Assembly: GCA_030630445.1 (NCBI GenBank)
Contig: DAOVNC010000253.1
Span: 1-5,513, forward strand
Reading direction: 5' to 3'
Length of the DNA: 5,513 nucleotides
Source: Kiritimatiellales bacterium
Lineage (GTDB): Bacteria > Verrucomicrobiota > Kiritimatiellia > Kiritimatiellales > Pontiellaceae
Within the stretch, counting starts at the first letter, position 1. Each line of letters opens with the position of its first letter. A program made the position numbers and the translations under genes. Positions 1 to 5,513 of this stretch are shown in pieces. Below the pieces are notes generated by a model, which was not told where the DNA came from, ran no database searches, and worked only from the letters and a program-made list of their open reading frames with translations.

Positions 1-2092
1 AGATTGATTCAACAATTCCATCGATATATAGCGAAATTCGTTTGCTTGGTCTTGCGTCGTCTCTTTGTTTTAAATGGAATCCCTCTTGAATAAATTTGAC
101 CCCGGTAGCCCAATCTCCTGTTTTAATAGCCAAACTTGCCAGCGCCAAATGAGCTGTTATTTTATAATCGACAGTCGTATTTGTATGATTGAGCGTGCAG
201 TTGTAGTCAGCAATGGCCAGATCGAACTTATTTTGCTTTTCGTAAAGAAATGCACGGAAAGATAGTAATGCAGAGACAACGATTTTATAATCAACCTGAT
301 CTGCTAGATCGATACCTTGGGAGAAATCGGAAATAGCCTGTTCCCAATGTTTTCCCTGCTCACAATATGCTGTTCCACGCATACACAAGGCTAAAGCAAC
401 CGTATTTGCTGAAGATATATGGGTCGTCACAGCGGTTGTACAGGATTCGATCATTTTGTCGGAATCCCCGGAAAGAATGTAGAGAGCATCACAAGCAAGC
501 AATATCTCCACCACCGCGCTAGGAGAAGCGTCCGATATTGAGAGCGCAATGTCATAGGCTTTAAACGCCGTATCAAACTTTCTTTCAGCGAGAAATATGC
601 TCCCTTTCATTCTCAGGGCATGTGCCTTGATGGTTGCATCGCATTCGGTGTCGATGACGCTTTCTAAAATTCCCAAGGCCTTTTCTGTGTTCTCTTTTTG
701 CCACTCCAAAAAGGCAAGCCCGAGTTCATCGCTCAAATCAACCCACTTCTCCGCATGGGGAACAACTTCGGGGGAGCCCAAATCGAGAAGGTCGCTTTCA
801 AGGCTGCACTTCAAAAGGTGTTTGCGCAGGTTTCCTTCTACGTGGTTACGGGCAAGCGCAGAGGTTAGATAGCTGCGGGAGACAGAGTTCGGGGCGCACT
901 GCCCCAGCCAGGTCGTCATCTCTCTTTCATCATACCAGACCCGGAGAAAGTCGACGAGAAGGGCAAGGGGACCAGGGCTTTGATTTTCCTTGATCTCGGT
1001 ACAGATGCGCATGAGGGGCTCGGCGACTTCGTAGAGCGATTCCCGACCGCGCTTGGATGACTCAACATAGCCTTTCTGCCGTAGTTCGGCTAGTTGCTTG
1101 GCAATGGTCGGATTGGTGGAAAAGAGGGGTTTGGCGATATCCTTCACGGCCACCGTTCCGGTGCTGCGGCAGAGCAGTTCCACGATTTTTCGCTGAAGGG
1201 CTGGAAGCCAGCGGAGTCGTTCCTGATAGTATGGGGTCAACTCATCGACCATCTTGAGGAACGGCGCAACGAGCGAGTCGATGCTTTTGCGGGTGATAAA
1301 TTGGGACAGCACAATAAATACGCGATGGTTTCCGCCGGAGAGATGGTGCAGTGCACGCACGCGCGCTTCGCCGCGCGGGGCTGAAAGGAATTCAACGACA
1401 TCGTCTTGCTCGTTGTGCGTTGCGATTTTAAGGAGCAGTTCGGTTGCCTCTTGGACGGTCAGAAATTTGAGGTGTTCGGTTTGGAAAAATCCAAAAAACG
1501 GACTTTCGCGACTAGAGAGTCCGTTCACCAGCCGTTGGGCGGTGGAAACAATGCAGAAAACGGGGTCTTCCTGAATCATTGCCCGCAGGGCTTTTTGTCC
1601 CTTCGAGCCAAGCGCCTCGAATATCGCGTCGAGGTTTTCGACCAAAATCAGGAGGGTTCGTCCCGCGAGGGTTTCTTTGAGAAGGTTTTGGAGAAAGTTA
1701 AACGCGTCATTAGGCTTAAGTTCATAGGCGGGTTCGAACTTTTCGGAGTTGTAGCAATCCGGATAGCGCTTGCCTAGTGCGCGGAAGATACGCGAAAGAA
1801 ATTCGAGCGGTGTGGTGCAGGTTTCATCTTCATTCAGCCACGCCACATGCATTCGGTCCCCAAGCTCCGCATCTTGCTTCACCCTATTTTCGATAAGTGT
1901 GATTAGATGTGTTTTTCCGGAGCCGCGAGGGCCGACAAAAAGCAGGTGGTGTTTGTGTCGGGTCAAGATGCTTTCGCGTACGCGAGCCACAGTATCGTCC
2001 AATAACTTCAGGCGCTGGACGGTAATGGCTTCCAGCACTTCGGGGTCGGTGCGGCTGGGGGTGAATACGGAAATGTCCACAGGCTCTCTCAT
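1..2092 (-). CDS. STAND-like P-loop ATPase with winged helix and TPR repeats (3' end beyond window)
   Basis: The frame stays open from the ATG at 2092-2090 to the window edge: 697 codons plus one base, so the C-terminus is missing. Seen in the translation: Walker A GPRGSGKT at residues 54-61; a hydrophobic Walker B-like strand ending VENLD at 151-155, with Glu where Asp is usual; a sensor-1-like strand IVSTAQ at 181-186; and a conserved-looking GGNHR at 253-257. A winged-helix-like segment follows (about 297-368, containing DIAKPLF and LRQKGYVESSKRGRESLYEV). TPR-like helical pairs begin near 486 and continue to about 675, in roughly five units; the clearest are 486-519 and 562-638. The family plan suggests an ATP-driven switch with a repeat-based sensor or partner-binding arm; this role is inferred. 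It is the second gene of an operon with the upstream ATPase (ATGA overlap). No nuclease, protease or membrane effector is visible, but one could lie in the unseen end. GC falls sharply in the TPR part. Coding is secure; the function is unknown. Confidence 0.9.
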   Translation of the reverse strand, partial: MREPVDISVFTPSRTDPEVLEAITVQRLKLLDDTVARVRESILTRHKHHLLFVGPRGSGKTHLITLIENRVKQDAELGDRMHVAWLNEDETCTTPLEFLSRIFRALGKRYPDCYNSEKFEPAYELKPNDAFNFLQNLLKETLAGRTLLILVENLDAIFEALGSKGQKALRAMIQEDPVFCIVSTAQRLVNGLSSRESPFFGFFQTEHLKFLTVQEATELLLKIATHNEQDDVVEFLSAPRGEARVRALHHLSGGNHRVFIVLSQFITRKSIDSLVAPFLKMVDELTPYYQERLRWLPALQRKIVELLCRSTGTVAVKDIAKPLFSTNPTIAKQLAELRQKGYVESSKRGRESLYEVAEPLMRICTEIKENQSPGPLALLVDFLRVWYDEREMTTWLGQCAPNSVSRSYLTSALARNHVEGNLRKHLLKCSLESDLLDLGSPEVVPHAEKWVDLSDELGLAFLEWQKENTEKALGILESVIDTECDATIKAHALRMKGSIFLAERKFDTAFKAYDIALSISDASPSAVVEILLACDALYILSGDSDKMIESCTTAVTTHISSANTVALALCMRGTAYCEQGKHWEQAISDFSQGIDLADQVDYKIVVSALLSFRAFLYEKQNKFDLAIADYNCTLNHTNTTVDYKITAHLALASLAIKTGDWATGVKFIQEGFHLKQRDDARPSKRISLYIDGIVESI
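1493..1525 (-). terminator. Intragenic terminator-like hairpin with T tract
   Basis: On the coding (minus) strand, AACGGACT (1525-1518) and AGTCCGTT (1504-1497) form a perfect 8-bp inverted repeat with a 13-base loop. Six T residues run from 1498 to 1493, the shape of an intrinsic terminator. It lies inside the ATPase coding region, around residues 190-200, just after the sensor-1-like strand. A competing small hairpin is possible: GACT (1521-1518) can pair with AGTC (1513-1510). The stem is only half GC, so efficiency may be low and chance is possible. Termination here would cut transcription before the winged helix and TPR region. Confidence 0.3.
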
Positions 2093-3273
2093 CGTCCGCT
2101 CTCCAATCCTCGATCCAGTTTCCACCACCGGCAGATTATCGGAAAGCGGAAGAAATAGTGCCCATCTGTATTGCGGGCAAGATAGTGATCCTGCTCCAGT
2201 AGCCTGAGCAGTTTAATGAGTTCGTCGCGATCATCAAAATCGATGATCTGCTTCAAGTTGGATAGTAGCTGATCCACCGGCAGGGCATCACCCTGTAGGG
2301 CCAGTTCATCCAATATGTTGAAAACAAGTTTTTCCTTGTCGCCATAGTAGGTCGGTATTCTATCGCTATAGTGCCGAAGTTCCCATGGATCGTTGGAATC
2401 AACTAAGCGCGCGGCCACCAACGGCTCAATGTTTTTGGGGCTTGCGGGCATATCGCCAACTTTTAGGCCTCGGACGATGTGGTGTATATAATAGGGGAAG
2501 CAATCAGCGGCATGGGCGATCGCGGTTGCACTTGTTTCCAAATCTTCACATGGGAGTCCCTCTCCCTCGATTAACTGCTGAGCTAGCTTGCATGCATCAT
2601 CGAGTTTCAGGGCGGGGACTTCGATCTGTAGCATATCGTTGACCGGGGCATTGGCATAGCCTGCCGCCTTGAGCGAAGCAAAAACATGGTGCAGTCCAAT
2701 TGATCCCGTGATGATCATTCTAAATCCGCGATGGGATTGCCGTAGACTGCGCAGGACATCGAGAACCTGCATGGCGATTTCTTCGCCCTCCCCATCTCGG
2801 ATGTTCTGCAACATGTAGGGCATTTCATCCCATAGAAAAAGCAGACGCTCCGCATCTTGACCATCCATGTCCATCAGATCGCCAATGGATGTGACCAATA
2901 TGTCCTTCCATGGCTGGCCGACAGATTTTGGAAGCGTAAACTGACCCGCAATCTCCATGCCGCCAAGCTTCCTGAACAATTCGGTGGCGCGACGCTTTGA
3001 TTTTTCTGTTCGGGTCAGGAACTCATCTACATCCCGATAGACTGCCATGGCGAATTCATTGGCAGTATGGACATGTTCAAGGTCGCAGAATTTAACCCGC
3101 CAACCTGAACGTGGTTCATCTCCCATTTTCTTGAGGATGGTGGTTTTTCCAATCCGCCTCTCGGCCGTCATTCGGATGCTTTGTTGTTCGAGGGTATCCC
3201 ATATTTCATTAATTACAGCATCGCGTCCCACAACCGCCTTAGGATCTATTTGCCCACCTGGATTTGCCTTCAT
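2089..3273 (-). CDS. Archaeal-type (COG1672-like) AAA ATPase with C-terminal winged helix
   Basis: A complete 394-residue protein. The ATG start is fixed by a perfect AAGGAGG five bases upstream. Seen: an N-terminal VVGRDAVINEIW segment (14-25), typical of this family; a P-loop ERRIGKTT at 38-45 in which Ala37 stands where the first Walker A glycine is expected; Walker B LLFLWDE at 144-150 with Asp149-Glu150; a sensor-1-like strand MIITGS at 186-191; the FPYYIHHI helix at 259-266; and a C-terminal winged-helix region (about 310-390) ending in RFPIICRWWKLDRGL. This arrangement matches archaeal-type ATPases of the COG1672 group, which carry a P-loop domain followed by a helix-turn-helix and are cytoplasmic with mostly unknown roles. 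It is the first gene of a leftward operon, and its TGA overlaps the next start, so the two ATPases are probably made together and may act as partners. Direct DNA binding by the winged helix is possible but unproven. No gene symbol is justified. Confidence 0.93.
   Translation of the reverse strand: MKANPGGQIDPKAVVGRDAVINEIWDTLEQQSIRMTAERRIGKTTILKKMGDEPRSGWRVKFCDLEHVHTANEFAMAVYRDVDEFLTRTEKSKRRATELFRKLGGMEIAGQFTLPKSVGQPWKDILVTSIGDLMDMDGQDAERLLFLWDEMPYMLQNIRDGEGEEIAMQVLDVLRSLRQSHRGFRMIITGSIGLHHVFASLKAAGYANAPVNDMLQIEVPALKLDDACKLAQQLIEGEGLPCEDLETSATAIAHAADCFPYYIHHIVRGLKVGDMPASPKNIEPLVAARLVDSNDPWELRHYSDRIPTYYGDKEKLVFNILDELALQGDALPVDQLLSNLKQIIDFDDRDELIKLLRLLEQDHYLARNTDGHYFFRFPIICRWWKLDRGLESGR
2099..2104 (-). 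promoter_or_regulatory. Shine-Dalgarno for the TPR-ATPase gene
   Basis: GGAGAG on the minus strand lies six bases before the ATG at 2092-2090, inside the last codons of the upstream ATPase. It supports this start and, with the ATGA overlap at 2092-2089, indicates translational coupling. Confidence 0.7.
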
Positions 3274-3278
3274 CTCAG

Positions 3279-3285
3279 CCTCCTT
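3279..3285 (-). promoter_or_regulatory. Perfect Shine-Dalgarno of the COG1672-like ATPase gene
   Basis: AAGGAGG on the minus strand, followed by five bases and the ATG at 3273-3271. It decides the start codon and predicts strong initiation, in contrast to creB across the gap, which has no recognisable ribosome binding site. Confidence 0.88.
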
Positions 3286-3300
3286 CTCGCATTGGATAAT

Positions 3301-3316
3301 GTGAAATATATGTCAA
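3301..3316 (-). promoter_or_regulatory. Candidate CreB operator (cre-tag-like direct repeat)
   Basis: On the minus strand the sequence reads TTGAC, six bases, TTCAC. The E. coli CreB operator is described as TTCAC-N6-TTCAC, so this is a 9 of 10 match with exact spacing. It covers the -10 element and the inner TTGACA of the ATPase operon promoter. The CreB encoded next door keeps a recognition helix that, from memory, is nearly the same as in E. coli. The proposed binding is inference: one half-site is imperfect, and that half is also part of the tandem repeat. Confidence 0.35.
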
Positions 3317-3332
3317 ATAAAACGTATGTCAA
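3305..3332 (-). promoter_or_regulatory. Sigma70-type promoter of the two-ATPase operon
   Basis: On the minus strand a consensus -35 TTGACA (3332-3327) is followed by a 16-base spacer and TATATT (3310-3305), a 5/6 match to TATAAT. Transcription would begin near 3298-3300, giving a leader of about 25 bases that contains the Shine-Dalgarno. A second TTGACA (3316-3311) lies within the spacer region, but no -10 sits at a suitable distance from it, so it probably does not act as a separate promoter. Confidence 0.7.
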
Positions 3333-3345
3333 ATAAAACGTATGT
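3309..3345. repeat. 16-bp tandem direct repeat over the operon promoter
   Basis: TATGTCAAATAAAACG occurs at 3309-3324 and again, identically, at 3325-3340; five bases of a third copy (TATGT) follow at 3341-3345. Each full copy contains one TTGACA on the minus strand, so the repeat duplicates the -35 box. It could be an operator pair spaced 16 bp apart, a slippage product that tunes promoter strength, or both. Confidence 0.85.
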
Positions 3346-3353
3346 TTATTTTG
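3330..3353. repeat. Imperfect inverted repeat, possible operator
   Basis: CAAATAAAAC (3330-3339) and GTTTATTTTG (3344-3353) are arms of an imperfect palindrome with two mismatches in ten and a four-base centre; the inner AAAC/GTTT pairs are exact. It overlaps the -35 box of the ATPase operon promoter on its upstream side, where a dimeric regulator could act. AT-richness makes chance similarity plausible. Confidence 0.3.
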
Positions 3354-3457
3354 GAATATATCTGAGTCCTATGCTGAGGCAGCACTACCGCTGCTGATCG
3401 CAACAGTCGCGAATGCATCTGGAACCGGGGACGGGTTTGCGCTAACGTGTCCCGTTC
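3346..3457. other. creB-proximal part of the divergent intergenic gap
   Basis: This stretch should hold the creB promoter, but no convincing plus-strand -35/-10 pair is visible. A small hairpin GCAGC/GCTGC (3379-3383 with 3390-3394, six-base loop) and short inverted repeats near the end (GGGAC 3428-3432 with GTCCC 3449-3453) are present. A TAnnnT element at 3443-3448 lies about ten bases before the creB ATG and would suit a leaderless or near-leaderless transcript, but its -35 partner is poor. No RNA gene or small ORF is supported. Confidence 0.4.
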
Positions 3458-4168
3458 ATGGAAAACGAACCGGACAAAAACCTGAAGCAGATCCTGGTGG
3501 TCGAGGACGAGCCGGCGATCGCGGAAAACATCGCCTTTGCGGTGGGCACGGAAAACATGGTTCCGCTGGTGGTCGCCACAGCCGGGGAAGCTTGGGAGAT
3601 TCTGAAGGCGCGGCCTGTCGACCTAATGGTGCTCGACGTTGGCTTGCCGGACGAAAACGGGTTCGACTTCTGCCGCCGCGTCCGCACCATCTCCAATGTC
3701 CCGATTATTTTCCTAACCGCCCGGCAGGCGGAGATCGACCGCATTGTCGGCCTCGAACTCGGCGCGGACGACTATGTGACGAAGCCGTTTAGCCCGCGCG
3801 AGCTAACCGCCCGCATCCGCGCCATCCTGCGCCGTTCGGGAACGAGTGTGCCCGCTGCGACAACCTCCGAACCGGAACCCCTTTTTTTGGTGGACCACAG
3901 CCGGAAGGCCATCTCCTACGAGGGGCAGCCACTGAACCTTTCGCGCTACGAGTTCCGCATGCTGGAACTGATGGTCCGGCACCCCGGCCAGGTTTTCTCG
4001 CGCGACCAGCTGATGGACCACGCGTGGGAGGAGCCGGATGCAAGCTACGACCGGACGGTCGACACACACATCAAGACGCTGCGCGCCAAGCTGCGAAAGA
4101 TCAATCCGAAATCGGACTGCCTGCAAACGCGGCGCGGCTGGGGATATTGCCTGAAGGAATGCCCATGA
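3458..4168 (+). CDS. creB: CreB, OmpR/PhoB-family response regulator
   Basis: A complete 236-residue response regulator, close to the roughly 229 residues of E. coli CreB. The receiver domain (about 10-127) has the acidic pair Glu16-Asp17, phospho-acceptor Asp60 in LDVGLPD, Thr87, Tyr106 and Lys109 in TKPFSPRE. The winged-helix effector domain (about 138-233) has LSRYEFRMLELM and the recognition helix in DRTVDTHIKTLRAKLRKINP (198-217). These stretches match remembered E. coli CreB closely, which separates it from PhoB or OmpR. Phosphorylated by CreC, it would activate the cre regulon, typically creD; in some non-enteric bacteria CreBC (BlrAB) links cell-wall stress to beta-lactamase expression. 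The start is the only option: an in-frame TAA lies at 3443-3445. No Shine-Dalgarno precedes it. Its TGA overlaps the creC start by ATGA. Assignment as CreB-like is strong; the regulon in this organism is unknown. Confidence 0.92.
   Translation: MENEPDKNLKQILVVEDEPAIAENIAFAVGTENMVPLVVATAGEAWEILKARPVDLMVLDVGLPDENGFDFCRRVRTISNVPIIFLTARQAEIDRIVGLELGADDYVTKPFSPRELTARIRAILRRSGTSVPAATTSEPEPLFLVDHSRKAISYEGQPLNLSRYEFRMLELMVRHPGQVFSRDQLMDHAWEEPDASYDRTVDTHIKTLRAKLRKINPKSDCLQTRRGWGYCLKECP
4154..4158 (+). promoter_or_regulatory. Shine-Dalgarno of creC inside the creB end
   Basis: AAGGA six bases before the ATG at 4165-4167, within the last creB codons. Together with the ATGA overlap (4165-4168) it sets the creC start and implies coupled synthesis of regulator and kinase. 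Confidence 0.75.
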
Positions 4169-5513
4169 AAATCCGCACCCGCCTGCTGATCACCTCCATA
4201 CTGCTGTTTGCGGCGGGGGCGTTCTGGTTGCTCGACTGGCTGTTGCAGGATTTTCGCTACCACTACTACAACACCATGGAGGAGTCCATGGTCGACACCT
4301 CCACGATTCTCGCGTCGATGGTATCCGCCGAACTGGGGGACGGGGACATCGAGGTGGGGGAGGCCTTCCGCCGGGGCATGACCGAGGCCAACCGGCGCAA
4401 GCTGTCGGCACGGATCTACGACTTCACGAAAACCAACATGAATGTCCGCGTACTGGTGACAGATGCCGCCGGACTGGTGAAATACGACTCGCGCGACGGT
4501 GCCGCCGAGGGCGAGGACTATTCGGTCTGGCGCGACGTGCGCCTGACGCTAGCGGGGGAATACGGCGCCCGTGCCTCCTATGCCGTTAAAACCGATCCCG
4601 AAAGCCTGACCTTTTTTATCGGCTCCCCCCTGCTCGTGGATGGCGAGGTGCGCGGCGTTCTTTCGGTCGGGAAACCCGTGCGCAGCGTCCTGCCGATCAT
4701 GCGCAAGGCCAAGCGCCGGCTCATTGGCATGGGTGTCGTCGCGGTAACGGCCCTGCTGCTGATCCAGGTGCTGGTTTCATCCTGGGTCACCCAGCCGATC
4801 CGCAAATTGATCGCCTATGCCCGCGCCGTGCGCGATGGCCGCCACACCGCGCGCCCCCGCTTTGAGCGCGGTGAAATGGGCGAGCTCGCCAACGCCTTCG
4901 AAGAGATGCGCGACGCCCTCGAAGGCCGCGAATATGTCGAGGAATATGTCCAATCACTAACCCACGAAATGAAGAGCCCGCTCGCCGCGATCCAAGGGGC
5001 CGCCGAACTGCTCGACGAAGAGATGCCCCAGGAGCAGCGCGCACGGTTCCTGAAAAACATCCAGACCGAATCCGACCGCCTGCACGGCCTCGTCAACCGC
5101 ATGCTCGCGCTCGCCGCCATCGAAAAGCGAAAAGATCCCGCCCGCTCCGAACCCATCGATATCCACGCGCTCCTCGACGACGTGACCGATAGCCTTCTGC
5201 CGCTTCTGCGGGGAAAAGATGTTACCGTCCGTTGCTCCATCGAAAAGGAAACAAAGCTCCACGGCGAATATTTCCTGCTCCGGCAGGCGGTCGCCAATCT
5301 GGTGCAGAACGCGGTCGGGTTTTCACCAAGCGGGGCGGAAGTCGAAATCCGGGTTTTCAGCAGAGGCGGGTTCGTCGCCATCCAGGTTTCCGACCAAGGC
5401 GCGGGGATTCCCGACTATGCGGTCGAGCGCGTATTCGACCGCTTCTACTCCCTCCCCCGCCCAGGGAACGGCACAAAGAGCTCCGGCCTCGGCCTCAATT
5501 TCGTGCGCGAGAT
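4165..5513 (+). CDS. creC: CreC, membrane sensor histidine kinase (3' end beyond window)
   Basis: Open from the ATG at 4165 to the edge: 449 codons plus two bases. E. coli CreC has about 474 residues, so only a short tail should be missing. Seen: a transmembrane segment at about 7-27; an extracytoplasmic sensor domain (about 28-185) ending in GVLSVGKP at 164-171, which I recall as shared with E. coli CreC; a second membrane segment at about 186-206; a HAMP linker (about 206-258); the H box SLTHEMKSPLAA with phospho-acceptor His267; an N box with Asn382; G1 DQGAG at 410-414; the F-box FDRFYSLPR at 424-432; and G2 SSGLGLNF at 439-446. All catalytic boxes are intact. It should autophosphorylate and pass phosphate to Asp60 of CreB. 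The activating signal is not evident; cell-wall or metabolic cues are known for relatives. creD may follow outside the window. Confidence 0.92.
   Translation, partial: MKIRTRLLITSILLFAAGAFWLLDWLLQDFRYHYYNTMEESMVDTSTILASMVSAELGDGDIEVGEAFRRGMTEANRRKLSARIYDFTKTNMNVRVLVTDAAGLVKYDSRDGAAEGEDYSVWRDVRLTLAGEYGARASYAVKTDPESLTFFIGSPLLVDGEVRGVLSVGKPVRSVLPIMRKAKRRLIGMGVVAVTALLLIQVLVSSWVTQPIRKLIAYARAVRDGRHTARPRFERGEMGELANAFEEMRDALEGREYVEEYVQSLTHEMKSPLAAIQGAAELLDEEMPQEQRARFLKNIQTESDRLHGLVNRMLALAAIEKRKDPARSEPIDIHALLDDVTDSLLPLLRGKDVTVRCSIEKETKLHGEYFLLRQAVANLVQNAVGFSPSGAEVEIRVFSRGGFVAIQVSDQGAGIPDYAVERVFDRFYSLPRPGNGTKSSGLGLNFVRE

Noticed and set aside
74..265. Plus-strand short frames in 1-1780
   Set aside because: The whole interval is covered by one uninterrupted minus-strand frame with clear ATPase and TPR features, so the plus-strand frames are shadows.
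1350..1382. Very GC-rich, self-complementary stretch
   Set aside because: It encodes the APRGEARVRALHHL segment next to the GGNHR motif of the ATPase. Arginine and alanine codons explain the pattern, and no T tract follows.
1770..2207. Plus-strand open frame of 145 codons
   Set aside because: It is antisense to the secure Walker A region of the TPR ATPase and to the end of the small ATPase, has no recognisable domain and is low-complexity Ser/Arg-rich.
3309..3345. CRISPR-like repeat
   Set aside because: The copies are 16 bp, directly abutting and without spacers, so it is a simple tandem duplication.
3379..3394. GCAGC/GCTGC hairpin as a terminator or riboswitch
   Set aside because: The stem is only five base pairs, no T tract follows, and no transcript is expected to end here between divergent genes.
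3442..3744. Minus-strand open frame across the start of creB
   Set aside because: It is antisense to the creB receiver domain and has no ribosome binding site or recognisable content.
4815..5381. Minus-strand open frame of 188 codons
   Set aside because: It is the shadow of the creC kinase core, whose H, N and G boxes are intact on the plus strand. The Ser/Arg-rich product has no family features.

Overview
The window holds four protein-coding genes in two divergent pairs, separated by one regulatory gap at 3274-3457. Both outer genes run off the window. Coding density is high, overlaps are short and there are no introns, so this is bacterial. An inner-membrane kinase with a large extracytoplasmic domain, of the CreC type known from Gram-negative bacteria, points to a Gram-negative host. 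The phylum cannot be fixed from the sequence. The sequence is not close to the enterobacterial cre genes at the DNA level, and the combination would fit an environmental, non-enteric lineage (a PVC-group bacterium is one guess, held weakly).

Left half, minus strand (1-3273). This is a two-gene operon transcribed leftwards. The first gene (3273-2089) encodes a 394-residue archaeal-type (COG1672-like) P-loop ATPase with a C-terminal winged helix. Its stop overlaps the start of the second gene by an ATGA. The second gene (2092 to beyond position 1) has at least 697 residues: a P-loop ATPase, a winged helix and a run of TPR-like repeats. It resembles the STAND-like plan of NTPase switch plus repeat sensor. 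No catalytic effector is visible, though the C-terminus is missing. Neither gene can be assigned to a named system. The pair is the best candidate here for an undescribed signalling or conflict module.

Gap (3274-3457). It carries a strong minus-strand promoter (TTGACA, 16 bp, TATATT) and a perfect Shine-Dalgarno for the ATPase operon. The promoter sits in a 16-bp tandem duplication that doubles the -35 box. A near-match to the CreB operator (TTCAC-N6-TTCAC) overlaps the same promoter, which suggests the neighbouring two-component system could control the ATPase operon.

Right half, plus strand (3458-5513). creB (OmpR/PhoB-type response regulator) and creC (membrane histidine kinase, truncated by the window edge just after its G2 box) overlap by ATGA. 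Diagnostic stretches match the E. coli CreB and CreC sequences as I remember them. creD, the usual target, would be expected downstream outside the window.

Base composition differs between the halves. Hand-counted sample lines give roughly 60% GC or more over much of creBC, about 50% in the small ATPase gene and about 40% in the TPR end (positions 1-240). This fits separate histories for the two gene pairs.
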